Shown in pieces: positions 46,694-61,347 of a stretch of 64,000 nucleotides of DNA. Positions within the stretch are counted from its first letter, which is position 1. Each line of letters opens with the position of its first letter. The notes under the pieces were generated by a model. The model was given only the letters and a program-made list of their open reading frames with translations, did not search any database and was not told the origin of the DNA. Position numbers and translations under genes: made by a program. Location of the stretch: positions 6,890,001 through 6,954,000 of the forward strand of contig JAXDDX010000005.1 of assembly GCA_034670405.1 (NCBI GenBank), given 5' to 3'. This stretch comes from Hoplostethus atlanticus (lineage: Eukaryota > Chordata > Actinopteri > Trachichthyiformes > Trachichthyidae).

Positions 46694-49600
46694 GTACTAT
46701 GCAGGTTGGGCCGACAAATGGGAGGGTAAAACAATTCCCATCGATGGAGATTATTTCTGCTATACCAGACATGAGCCCATTGGAGTCTGTGGACAAATCA
46801 TACCGGTGAGAAAGGGGAAGATAGGGAGGATCTGAACACATCGTATTGGTGTGTGTGGTTGGGTGGGTGGTGGCTTCATTTGACACACAACGTTTTGTTT
46901 TGGTTCTGATCTGTGCTACAATAAAAGCAACATGTAAGCCAGTTTAAAGGCAAATTCCACCCGCAGGATAGTCGTACACTGTATATATCATCAATCTGTG
47001 ATGTTAAATCCATTCCAGGAGTTATTTTGTGAAGTTTTGTAATTTTCGTTTTTATTGTACCCACGTCCTCGTCATGTTGGACGAAGGGGAAAGATGGCAA
47101 CATTTCCCATTGCGCTGACCTGGAAGTGAACTCGCGTTCAACTTGTTGGGAAGCCCTTGGCTATTGCTAGCTAACTCCATAGCCATAACAAGCTCTGCCA
47201 TCCAAATCCCAAAACAAACTGCAGCAGGTATTTCTAGTTGATCATTGTGCAGAAGCGTACTAGTGTGAATAGAATTAGTAATAATTTTATGACCTTGGAC
47301 TGTGGACTTTGGTAGATTCATGGCAGCCATGTTTGACACACTTCTGTTATTTGTACCGTCAGGTGGGAGATATCAGTGCCTTCAAAAAGTTCCCATATTT
47401 CCTATGCAGAATTACCATAAGGAGGTTGACGTTAATGTTTTCTGCCCAGTCGGAAGCTCGTATTCATGGTAACTCCCAAAGGACATGAATGCAGCACCAG
47501 CTGTAGGTTTTACGTGTAGGTGGAGAGAGCAATAGCGCTATCGCTAGCTGTTGTTGCCAGTGGAGAAAAAGTGAGAGTCGCGCCCCTTATCTAAAATGCA
47601 ATATCTATTTTCACTTCACTGCATCGTGGAGAAATTGCTGTATCTTCCTCTTCTACAATGGATTTCTCCCTGTGTGATTGTTGTTGAATGTCAGTGCAAA
47701 ATAGTGAAAAATATCTTGTCGTCTATGTTTGGCTAATTAATCACAGGAATATGAAAAATACACAGGTACATGGCCAATAATTTCCTTTTAACCTGATTCT
47801 TTATTTTTGATTCTTGATTTGAGTAGTACTAGACATAATAAATAAAGAAATGAAATATTTCTCTCTCTATCTTTTTTTTTTTTCTCTCTTTCTCCTTCCC
47901 TCCAGTGGAACTTCCCTCTGTTGATGCAGGCCTGGAAACTTGGCCCCGCCCTTGCAACCGGTAACACTGTAGTGATGAAAGTTGCAGAGCAGACGCCACT
48001 CACTGCACTCTATGTAGCCAGCCTGATCAAAGAGGTACGTACATAAATACCCTAGAAAATTTTACAAATTGGTACATAGTAGGGAATCGTTTCAATACAA
48101 ATGAGACAAGGTGTCTCTAGTGATTGCTGTAGTGCAGAAACACAGTTTCTGCCAATTTCAGAGCCAAGTATCACTCAAAAATATTAAGCTTAATTGTAAT
48201 TGGTGCACATGTCTTTTTTGAACTACATTGTTGACTCCCAACAGGGAGGTCAGAGGTCAGCTACAGAAAAGCACTACTGGAGCTGTTAGGGACATGGTGT
48301 CTTGTCTACTTCTGCTTCAGTTTTGTGATTTCCTGCATTTCCCAGAATCCCCTAAATACAAACATCCACTGAATATCCAGTATCAAGCTCACTCCAGTTT
48401 GTATGTGTAGGTGGAGAGAGCAATAGCGGTAGTGCTAGGTGTCGTTGCCAGTGTGAGGTCTTGTCATCTACGTTGGCCAATTGGGAGTATGAAAAATACA
48501 CCGCCAGATAACAAAAAGGACCCAGAAATACAAAGTACATTGCCAATAACTGTTTTTAAACAGTGTTAAAGTGTTTTAGGGTGGATTTTTTTCATCTATC
48601 TTTAAACTATATTTATAACTATAACTGTATTTTCACACTGTACCTGCTCACTATCAATCTACATAACTCTTCTATACCTTTGCTATGCTATTTCAACTAC
48701 ATTACTCCTCTGTACTTGTACCACTAAGGACCACAAAGCATACCACAACACATACGACAAAGCATGCCACAATATACCACAAAGAACTACCAGCTACCAC
48801 AAAGTGCCACAAAACAAACCACAATCAATTAATACTACAAAGTACCACAGCCACAAAGTGTACCATGAAGCCTACCACATACCTCCAATGTACCAAGAAG
48901 CATCCACCTCCTGTAAGAACAAAAGAGGTTGCTAAGAGCATGGCTGAGGCTGTACAGACATAGTTACAAAGCATACTCAACCTAGAGCTGTAACAATTCC
49001 AAATGTTGCTGTACAATTAATTGTCTCAGAAATAATTGCGATTAACAATATAATTGTCTGTTTCGGTCAAATGTAAAAATTATTTATTTATTATTTTTCA
49101 AACAAATTCAAGTTTTGAATGAATCCCAGGATACATCTGTTGGTTATTTCACTGTTATGTGACCCAGATAATGTAATAACAAGTACACAGCCTATGAAGT
49201 AAACCACGCCCCTTTATTATCATAAAACATTGTATTTTTAGACCCCAGTAGAATTCTAGAATGTTGCTGCAGTTCACTGAGAGTTAAATGGGCATTTTCT
49301 TACTCATTCCAAACAAACAGCTCTATTTAAAAAAACAAAAAGAAATTGGTAATTGTATGTACAATTTCAAAACTAATCATATCCTATAGTCAGTACTATT
49401 TATTTTTACCTAAAAGAAGAGTCTCTTCAGGTTGAGATCACTAGTATATGATCCACAACATTTCTCCCTTCAGTGTCAACTTTGACAGTATGACAACAAA
49501 ACATCCCTCTTATCTTAGCCAACGCTGGGCTTTCAAAATACAAGCGAAAACACCTCGTACTTCACACAGACCCATAAAGAAGTCTAATAAGATCAGACAA

Positions 49601-50809
49601 CAAAAGTCGTCAAACTTATACGGCGAAAACTCTGCATAAACTGGTCAGTCCTCCCGACGGACTCTTCGATGCACTCACTCCCGGGAAACAGTGTCCCTCT
49701 CCAGCAGTGACGACTACTTTCTATGTAATAAAGTTGATATGTGGCTTGTTTTATCAAACAACAACAAGCAATATCAATCAAAAAACCTAAACTCACAATG
49801 TCATCGTCACTTTTCATGATACATTGTGTTTCTGAATCTGTTTCACAGCATATCCTGACCGTTTCCATAAGGTTGTAAAACCGGGGACGCTTAGGCAGTA
49901 CAGCCATTTTAGGACTACAGCAGGAAGAAAATTAAACCCAGAAAAACTACAAAAATGTCAACGTACCAACGACCAACATTTTCCGGTTCCGATTAATCGA
50001 TGACAACTTGAAGTATATATAAAACAAAGTTCAAAACTTGATTTTCTGTTTTTTATGCATTTTTTATGCATCGGAAAATGACACGCGCTCTTGGGCGTTA
50101 TAGTGAAATATAGAACGGGCGCTATGGGGTCTAGAGGGTTAATGTTATGGGCATTTCTCAAAGGTACAACACGAAACTGGCCAATTCTGTTTGGATTTTT
50201 AACGTTTGAAAGCCGACTTGACTTCGCAACTGTAAATCAATGCAGGCGGGACGTCCTCTGATAGGATAGCTACTGTTCTGTCACGCTACAGGGTGCACGC
50301 AGGCATTGGAAATGTGTTTGATGGATGCAAACAAAGGTGTGACCATGCTTTGACCCATCTCATTAAAAAAAATGCTTTAACAACGGTTCAACAAAGAAAC
50401 CGCAATCACGTCAAAAAATCGTGGTTAGACAATTATGAAATAATTGTTACAGGCCTAACTCAACCACAGAATGTTCTACAAACCATGATACTTTGTTTGT
50501 TGTATATATTATGCGGTAGCTTGTTAAGACTTTGTGGTGCTGTTTTGCTGTTGAAAGTCACATTAATTGAGTGATAGTGACCAAGTTGCCTCTTTTTGGC
50601 TTCTGTAGTAAACCCTGATATTATGTGTATTACTAGGTGGGTTTTCCAGAAGGTGTTGTGAATATCCTGCCTGGCATGGGGCCCTCAGCGGGCAGCGCTA
50701 TTGCTAGGCACATGGATGTTGACAAGTTGGCTTTCACTGGATCCACAGAGGTAACACACACACGCACGCACGCGCAGCGCGCGCGCGCACACACACACAC
50801 ATAAATGCA

Positions 50810-50867
<58 letters not shown>

Positions 50868-53249
50868 TGCACTCTCACAGGCACCGTGCGGTATTAAGAC
50901 TGAAACCAACCACATAATACATATTTATTACATTATATCATGGAAATTCCTTTTACCAACATTAAAGAACATGCACACATTAAACTGCACCGTCTAGTGT
51001 GGGTGTGATGAACCTGCAGGAGAGAGAAAAAGCCACAGCCTTTGAAGAGATTTGTATTATTATTAATTAATTATAATGAATTATATTGTTATAATTATTA
51101 TTGATAGTACAGTGACATGCTGTATACTTAAAAAAATAAAAAGGAGAATACTATAGTATTATACTATAGTGTTATAGTCAACATATGCTTCTAAAAATTA
51201 ACTTTAAGAGATGCTGAGGTTTCTAGAGTGCAAAAAAACAGGCGGTAAGAGAATATTTTGTGATCTAGGTTATAAAAAGTGCAAGCCATTTTGGTCTCTC
51301 TTTTTCATGAATAGGAAGAAATAACAAGGGACAATGCAATTGGTTTCAAGGGTGACCAATTACACCAGTCAGAATAATTGGTTACAATCAGTAACAGTAA
51401 TTGTTTAAGTTAAGTTAAGTTATTAAGTTAAGTTAGTAATATTACTTTTACATAAGTATGTTTTGAATGAACTATTAAACTGTGCTACATTTAAAATTTC
51501 ATCCATTACAGAGTACAGTTGGTCACATTTCCTGAATCCTGCTGTCCTGTCCACAAAGTGACTTTTGGTCCAATTGATTATGAACCACAGATTCGTGAGA
51601 TGAGTTATCACAAGCTTTGAATCTCTGATTGCTTGTTCCCTTGAACGGGAGCAAATCAAATATTTGTCTATGTAAGAGAATATTCTGATACTGTTTCTCA
51701 ACAGGGACAGAGCTGCCTCTACACACTTGGTGAACACTCTCTGGCCTAGTGAAAGTCCAAATGTGACGATTTGATACTTTTAGGCAATGCCCTGGTGGGC
51801 AAACCTAAGACATTTTCTGTGTGCAGGATAAATGTCTATGTTAAAATATGTGTCCAAGATCGATTGTATTCTGAACGTGTATCTTCGTAGGTGTTTGTTC
51901 AACACACAAAGAGCCGAACTAGGGCAAAGTGACGACCCCCCTTTCTTTGGAATGAGGAAGTAGTGGAGTAAAACCCTTGACTTAGCTCGTACGGGACTAC
52001 TCCCATCGTTTGTTTGCTTAACAGGCGAGGCAGCCCCAGCCTCGTCCTCTAGGTCCCCGTTGGCTACCATTGAATCTGGGTGGTTTCATAGTGTACTGTA
52101 GTCTGTATCCTTGTGAAATAGTGGACAGAACCCTAGGATGGACTGCGCATGTGCGCCTTTCTCTATTTGCGCAGAGAGCGGTCCCTTTGACAACCCTGTG
52201 AGGGAGAGGTCTCCCCCTGGAGGAACATGAGCTCCCTCCTGCGGGGGTTATGGAGATGATGCTCGTCCGTTTTATTTTATTTTGGGAGTATTTCGCCGTC
52301 TGCTCTGGGCTTGGGTGTGACAATGCAAACTTTATTCTGGTTTCCCTAGGGGTGAGAAGTGGTGCCTGATGACTCTTTTACCTGTCCCTGTTTCTCCCCG
52401 TTCTGAAGGAGAGGAACTCGGTGTGAGGGCTCTGAGTGAACTGTGAACAACAGGAGCCACTGCCTCAACTGAGGGGCTGAATTCCACCACTAGTGGGTGG
52501 GGGGTGGGGTCATGCAGAGGTTGTGTAAGGTCACCCGCCTCTTCTTCTCCTCTGCGGGGTGGGGACGATGGCCCCTGTCTTGCTGCTGCAAAGCTGGTGC
52601 GGGCTGCTTGAGGGGGACAAGTAGTTCTACAACCTACGGCTCACCCAACAAAATCCTCAAAACTCCAATACGTCCAGAACTCTGCCGCTCGACTGCTCAC
52701 CTCCACCCGTCGCTGTGACCACATCACCCCGGTCCTCCACAACCTCCACTGGCTCCCGGTCAAATACAGGATTGACTTCAAAATATTACTCACCACCTAC
52801 AAAGCCCTAAATAACCTGGCCCCTCTCTACCTCTCAGACCTCCTCCCCCGCCACGCCCCAACCAGTTGCCTCAGGTACGCCGATGCAAACACTCTCAAGA
52901 CCATCAGGACCAAGCTCCGGACCTGGGGTGACAGGGCCTTTTCAGTTGCTGCACCCTCCCTCTGGAACGCCCTCCCCATCCACATCCGCCAGGCTCCCAC
53001 CCTACCATCGTTCAAACAAGCCCTCAAAACCCACCTCTTCAAACTCGCTTTCACCTGCTAACCCCTGTTCCCTTCTCTCCCTTCCCTCCATTCCATGACT
53101 TGTTCCGTACAGCTTCTCTAGTTTTCTTTTTTACTAAAATGTTCTGTTTGTTTTGTTTGTTTGCTCTTTTTTGTGTTTTTTGTTTTGTTTGTTCTCCCCT
53201 CCATGTAAAGCGTCTTTGGGTACTTAGAAAAGCGCTATATAAGTCCAAT

Positions 53250-53283
<34 letters not shown>

Positions 53284-54309
53284 AACCAATTTGTTTCATC
53301 ATCTCTGTGTTAAACCCAGCAAAGAGTATGCCGAATATGTAAAAAAATCCAAAACTGCCAGCTCAAAAGCCGGTACAGACTACTAATAATGTTTCATGAA
53401 AGGTGCAATTGTGAAAAGAATACAAAGAAATCTGTAAATCCCTCCTCCCCATAGTAAAATCCATCCTGTGGGAAACACTGAGGGGGACTTCAACCACTCT
53501 TCATAGACCCCTCCCCATCTCTGTCTCTCTCTGTCTGTCTTCATAAGGTTGGTCATCTAATTCAGCAGGCTTCAGGCAGCAGTAACCTGAAGAAAGTCAC
53601 TCTCGAGCTGGGAGGAAAGAGTCCTAATATCATCCTGTCTGATGCCAATAGTATGTAGTGTGTGTGTGTGTGTGTGTGTGTGCGTGCGTGCGTGCGTGTG
53701 TGTGTGCGTGCGTGTGTGTGCGTGTGCGTGTGTAAAATTGGGAGGGAAGAGTCCTTACAGCCAACATAATGTACTGTTTGTATTTGTATTTGTTACATCC
53801 CTAGACTCATGTCTGATGCTTGTAGTGCTTTACATGTCTAACTGGACTATACACAGAGGGTTGTATTGCATATAATCACACATCATCATTATAATGTATA
53901 AGATTTGTTTTCATTTGTAAACACTGGAAGAAACTGGATCTGTATTTTAAACAAAAGTCCACACTAAAAGAGCTATGTTGCATTTCTGGGTCCATTTTGA
54001 TATGATATCTAACAGTACAGAGTGCCCAAAGGTGGATTTTTAAAGTTAAATTCTCAAAGTTAAAGTTAAAATTCTCTCTCTCTTTCTTTCTTTGTTTCTT
54101 TCTCACACACCCTCCTCCCAGTGGAGGATGCAGTGGAGCAGTCCCACTTTGCTCTGTTTTTCAACCAAGGCCAGTGCTGCTGCGCTGGGTCTCGAACCTA
54201 TGTCCAAGCTGAAATCTATGATGAGTTTGTCGAGCGTAGTGTGGAGCGGGCTAAGAGACGTGTGGTGGGAAACCCTTTCGATCTAAACACCGAGCAGGGA
54301 CCCCAGGTA

Positions 54310-54407
<98 letters not shown>

Positions 54408-57400
54408 CCGGACCATGGGACTCATAGCCTGTGGGTCATAGTTATGTTCACATATCCCACTACAATTTTTCCACCTGATAACAAAACATATACACCCTAC
54501 CTACCCATCCTCATTTAAAGAGCTGTCCCAGAATATTTAGTAACAGACACACACTTAATTCGTAAAATATTATTTTGGTTTATTTCAACAAAAGTTCTGT
54601 TTTCCTTTTATCTAGAGTCACAACCATTGATTCTGATTCATATCTTGTCACTCGAAGCAGTATTGAGCTTGGTTACCAGGCTGCTCTAGGCTCCAATACA
54701 ATGCAACAAGGAAACCACAACACTAAGATAAAGCACCCTAAACACTGTAAAGCATTTTTGCTAATTGTGAAAAAAAAATTCAATCAGTCAAGATATGCCT
54801 TTGAATACTAGGGACTGTCTGCTGGCTTTCATCATGAAGTTATTCTCAGACTCAGGACAAGTTATTGAATAACTCGTTGCCAAAGTGGATTGCTCTCCTC
54901 CAGTTGTAAACATGCATAACACTGTTGTAGCAGACTCGCTACCACCGGGGCCGTGACAAACAAAGGCAGGAGGGAAGAGTTCACGGGCCAGCATGCCGCT
55001 TTATTTAGCAACAAACAACCTGGTCTTGATGGCTGCTTTTCAGCACCACGTCACCCGCTCTTTCAGGTCCGCCCCCGCTGCTCTCTGCTCCATACAGTTC
55101 GACTTGACTCCCTCGTCTCCCGTCAAACTCACACATACAGGAAGAGTCAGTCCACTGACTCAACCGGAGACCCAGGAAATGCTGGAGTGATTGCATCAGG
55201 AGATACTCTGCTGGCTATGGCAGGTGTACAGGGAGTTACAACATAGTGCTATGAAGTGCTCTCAAAGCAAGAGTCCATTACCCCTAATTAGGGGTTAAAT
55301 TGGGATTTGTAAGCAGGGGGAGACCTGGTTGTGCGTGCGTGCGTGTGTCAGGAACTGAACTGTGTCAGTGTAATAAGCCCATGATCTCCCTCAGGGGCGT
55401 TGTTGGTATTTCAGAACATTCAGGGCTTGGCTCAGCCCAGAGGAAGTTACAGAACCATAGTAGGGTAGGTCGGGGGGCATCCTCCCCCAGGAGAATTTTT
55501 TTGTTTTGTTTTTTATTTTGCCAGCAAAATTCATGAATCTGGTGTACCTTGACATGAATATACTATACATAGGTCTAAAGGAAGCAGCATAGTAGGGTTA
55601 CTTTGAACGTTAGTCAGCCCTACAGTGACTTACAGTTGTGAGCTCAACCAAACATTTCCTGGTTCAAGGTTCAAGGTTATCTTTATTATCCCCGAGGGGC
55701 AATTTGTTTGCAGCCAGCAGACAAACAAAATAAATAGACAACACATACAATATAAAAATCACATTGAGTTATTTAAAAGGCCAATGGCAGCAGGAACAAA
55801 TGAGTTCTTAAGTCTATTGGTCCTGCATCTTGGCAGATTATATCTGCGGCCAGACGGAAGCAACTTGAACTCCTTGGACAGGGGGTGGCTAGGATCAGCC
55901 AGGATTGACTGGGCCTTCTTCAAAGTCCTAACCTTGTGCAGATGAGAAAGGTAATTCAAGGTCGTGCCTGCAAATTTGCTGCACACTTTGGCGATACCCT
56001 GCAATCTATTTCTACTTTTGAGGGTAAGTGACCCGTATCAACTGACAAAGGAGAATGTGAGGATTGATTCAATTCAACGCCTCACATATTGGCTTTGGCA
56101 CGTGTTAGTGTACAAGACAAATAAAAGAGGCGAGAGGACGCAGCCCTGGGGTGATCCGGTGGAGGAAAAAAGAACATCTGATAAAACACCATTAACCTTC
56201 ACACGTTGCGACCTTTCAGTTAAAAAGTCCATCAGCCAACATATCAGGCCAGGATCAATGTTGTGGATGCTCTCTAACTAGTCAAAAACTAGTCGCACTA
56301 AAGTCTTTGCACCCTCTAGATGTGCCAGAATCATGTTTAAAAGGGTGCCCGTCGCATCGTCAACACCCCTGCCTGACCTGTAAGCAAATTGGAGTGGGTC
56401 CAAATTTGCCTGAACTGTGTTCAGAAGCGCATCCTTCACAATCTTCTCAAATGACTTCATAATAAGAGAGGTAAGCACCACAGGCCTGTAGTCATTAAGT
56501 GACTTTGGAGCTTTATTCTTTGGCACAGGTACAATGATGGAATCCTTCCAAAGACAAGGAACCCTATGGAGTTGGAGTGACAACATGAAGATAAAACAGA
56601 ATATATCTGCCAACTGTTCGGCACAATTCTTGAGTATACGACCTCCAATGCCATCAGGGCCAGGACTTTTCCTTTCCTTTACACCCCGGAAAAGTTTCAG
56701 GACCTTGCCCCTATCAACAAGCACGCTGTTCTGCTCGGGAACAGTATTTTTGAAGACTGACAGCTCCTCACTAAAATCATGGACATTAAAACGATTATAA
56801 AAAGTGTTCAGTTCATTAGAAAGGTCAAGGTCAGGCTTGCCATTAAGGGAAATTTGACACTTCTTGGACTGTATCCCCATCATAGACTTCACACCCTCCC
56901 ATGCAGGGTCGTGAATTACCAGTACTGAGCATGTTCTCTACTTTGTCCTTGTAACTACACTTAGCAAGCTTAAGTTCCTTTTTGACTTGTTTCTGTAGTT
57001 CCCTGTACTGAGTCACATCCCCTTGGTTGAAACTGATATTTCGCTGGTTAATTGTGTTTTTGACAGATTTGGAGACCCATGGTTTATTATTTGGATAAAT
57101 GGAAGTTGATTTCCGGGGGATGACCAAGTCCTCACAGAAGGTGATATATGCAGACACAGTCTCTGTGAGTTTGTTCAAATCATCACAGACATTTTTAAAC
57201 AAGTCCCAGTCTGTGCAACTATAACAGTCCTGGAGACATTGGATAGACTCCTCCGACCAGACCGGAACTGAACGTCGTTCCGGCTTGTTTCTCTTCAGGA
57301 CCGGTTTGTAGGACGGAACCAAATACACAACATTGTGATCAGACATACCGAGTGGAGCTCTACGAAGGGATCTGTAAGCTCCCTTGACAGATCCATAACA

Positions 57401-60400
57401 AAGGTCCAGACATTTAGTAAGTCGTGTCGGACAAGTCACATACTGGTAAAAATTACACAAAGACTTTCCTGGTTTACAGTGGTTAAAATCACCCATAACA
57501 AAGTTCGGTGCGTCAGGTGCAATCCCTTGAAGCCGTTGCACTGTTTTTACCATAGCCCGAGTTGCCATGTCAACATTAGCCTTCGGGTGAATATACACAA
57601 GCGTAACAAATAACTGTGGGAATTCCCTTGGTAAATAAAAGGGTCGTAGGGATACAGACAAGAGTTCAATGTCGGGGGTGCACAGTGTCTCCCTAACAAC
57701 CACCGTGTTGCACCACTTTTTGTTGATGTAGAGACACAAGCCTCCACCGAGTGACTTACCGGTCACTGTGGAGTCTCTGTCGAGGCGAAAGGGTACTCCC
57801 GAAACCTTCGATTTCCAGATCAGAATGTGAGTCTTGTTCTTTGAGCCATGTTTCCGTTAAAGCAAGAAGACAAGCGTTGTTATACTCCGTCAGGAACTTG
57901 ACATTTGCCTGAAGCTCGTCAACTTTGTTGCGGAGTGACTGAACATTGGCAAAGATGACTGTAGTTGCTGATTAGACCTTCACAATGGCTAGGAGGCATT
58001 TTCAACCATTCTTGTTTCAGTTAATTGATATTTTTGGGATGTCTTACATGAACAGCTTGTTCAGGTTATGCCACAACATTTCAATAGGTCTGGCTGGTCT
58101 CCATGGCTAGCTGGTGACGTCACACTGACACTCTAACCCGAGACCCGGTGCAAGATTCAACATGGCGGCACCTTGCCAGTAACAACAACATTCTCCTCAT
58201 TCAAGACAACTTCTCTGATTTACCTTTCCTCCACATTCAAGAGTTCTTCACTGATTTGCCTTTCCTCCACCATTTCCTTGCGGACGAAATTAAACTGTAT
58301 TCCAAGCTGGAACACCTTGAGCAATTTATCGACGAGCGCTGGTGGATGTACTAGACAGAGAATTCCGGTCCCTAAAGGAGAGCCTGGAATTCAGGTAGGT
58401 AGGTAGGTACTTTATTACTCCCTGAGTGGCAATTTCTTTGTCACAGCAGCCAAGTGACATAGAACAGCCATCAGTTCAATGTCTGGGCAACAGGGTTGTT
58501 CCTTAACATTAATATGTTTTGGATTACACCATCTGTTGTTCACGAGCAAGGCAAGCCCCCTCCTTTCCGCTTACCGCTCTCTCGCTGTCTCCGATCCACC
58601 CGCACAGTCTGAAAGCCGTTAAAGGTCATGTTCGAGTCGGGGGTATGGTCGTTCAGCCATGTCTCCGTGAAGCATTACATTACATTGCAGGCATTTGGCA
58701 GACACTTTTATCCAAAGCACATGATACTTCACTCCAGATACTCTCTGTGACTCCTCGTTGGCACCGCAAGCTCATCTATTTTATTTGCCAGCGATCTCAC
58801 ATTTCCCATAATGATGGTAGGAATATACTGTGTGTATTTCCTTTTCTTTTCCCGTCGTTTCATCCCCGCATTGCACCTGCGTCTCCTCCACCGTAGCTCC
58901 TTTGGGATAACCAGCCTCTCTCCCGGGGGCACGGGCCAGCTTGTTTAGGGCGATCAGCTGAGCCTGTGTGTAAACAATGCTTGTGCCATACGACGCATTG
59001 CAACTAGCCAACAAAAGTGTCCCTAAAGCTAGTAAAAATCTAAGAACACTCCTCCACCCAGCTCGTAGCCATTGTACCACCAGTTGGAGTAAAAAAAAAA
59101 CACTACATCCCCTAACTTTGACATGATAAAGTAGCATAAAGGTTTGTTTTAAATGTTCAGGGTCACAAGAAAGAGGTTGGGAACCTGTCTTCACCTAAGC
59201 TTAACATTGTGCATGTACTCACACACCTAGTTGACCCTATTTCCTCTGTGTTGACTTCTCTAGGTGGATCAGGAGCAGTTTAATAAGATTCTGAGCTACA
59301 TCAGCATTGGGAAGAGGGAGGGAGCCAATCTGATGTGTGGAGGAGGAGTGGCTGGTGACAGAGGATATTTCATCCAACCAACCATCTTTGGAGATGTCCA
59401 GGACAACATGGTTATTGCCAGGGAGGAGGTAGGTTAGCAAAGTTAATGCCTCACCATCACCAAGGAGGAAGTTGATTACCTTAGTAACCACGTCACCGTC
59501 ACAAGGGTGGAACTAGGTTACCATAAGGGTAGGTTACCATACCATAATTTGACCATTGTTAGTGATGAGATTCATGAGATGAGATTCCGGTTCAATCTTT
59601 ATTCAATCAGGGAAGGTTGACCCAATTCCCAGTTAGACTCACTCACACCTGGGAGCTGCCTAGAAATACTGTCTTTCTCAATCACATGACCATTGTAGTG
59701 GATAGAGTGAACAATTTAGGATATGTGCTATCTATGAATATTAATCATGATTATGGGACATAATCCTAATCAATATTAAAAAACTAATTAGAATCAATGA
59801 TCAGTTTATACAATAAATAAACTGGTTGAGAAGAAATCCTGGTAAACTCTTATTTATGACTAAAGCTAATATTAAATAATCAAGTTATAAGACATTCATT
59901 CTGTTCTGAAGGTATGAATTCTTTAGAAGCTATAGACTTGAATTACAAGTTGTGACGGCCCCAGAGCCTGTTGCCTTGGTCCTGCGTGTTATTTGTACTG
60001 TGTGCTGAGTGTGTCTTTCAGGTCCTTGGCTGGGTGGAGCTGAGGTGCAATCAAGCTAACTGGAAACACTTGGCCAGTGTTCCCAGGTTATTTAAGCCCA
60101 CCTGCCCAGACGCCAGTGTGTCGGTCCCTTCACCAAACTCAGATTGTTTCTTTTGCGTTGACTTCTTTGGTTTTACACTGACAACATGCACCTCACATTA
60201 TGCCACTGCATTCATGCACTCCCATACACCACTGATCCTGACTTTCACACCTCATTGTAATTATCTTTGTTAATTCCTTTAATACATTTCAGTTTGTCAC
60301 AACCACTCATTTCCTCCTTCCACAAAGTATTGTATATAGTATTTGGCAATACTGAGTAACAATCCATGTTTACTCAGAATCGGTATAGGCAATGAATACA

Positions 60401-61295
60401 TTTATCTGTGCATTCAATGCCTTGGAAAATACTGGCTACTGTTAATAAATTCTCATTTTGCATGTGTTATACCCTCAGCTCTGGCACCATGACATGTCAC
60501 TGACCTCCTTTCCTGTGGGCAGATGCTTTGTCTTTGTCTCCCTCTCCTTCCCCCTTTCCTTCTCTTCCATCATGTCTTCTCCTCTCCTCATCTCTCCCCA
60601 GATCTTTGGTCCAGTGATGCAGATCCTGAAGTTTAAAGACTTGGAGGAGGTAGTGGAGAGGGCTAATGATTCTAAATATGGTCTGGCAGCAGCTGTCTTT
60701 ACTAAAGACATTGACAAGGCCAACTATGTCTCTAACGGGCTCCGTGCTGGCACTGTCTGGTAGGATTATTATGATTATTATTGGGGGAGAGTGCTTTTAT
60801 TTTCCCATTTCACTCAATTTGTACTTTTTATTTTTATTTTTTAATTTTAGTTTTACTGCTGTGTCACAAATGACAGTATTACAGATGAGGCCATCATAGA
60901 AGTCTACTCTATCCTCTTGTAAAATTCTAACTAGAATTCAGTAGCCATAAGGCATGGTCTGGTCGTTTGAGTTTTATATTGCAAGTTATTGTCTATTCAG
61001 TTCTGCTTGACTACAACTGAACAAGAATAGGCAGTGCTTGCTGCTCTAGTAATGCAGGAACAAGATTTTCTATGATAGATACCACTGTACCCACTAGAAA
61101 TTAACACCTAATGAAATCTCATACATCTTTGTGCAGATCCATTAAGTGTTCCATATTGCCCTTCTGAAGCTTCTGTTCAGGTGTTATGCATGTGTTATAA
61201 ACTAGTGTTGAGTAAGTGTTGCAATTAGTTTTATAGGATCTAAAGTACATTAATACCACCCTTCTCTGTAACACAATTTGAGTTTACATATTCTA

Positions 61296-61347
<52 letters not shown>

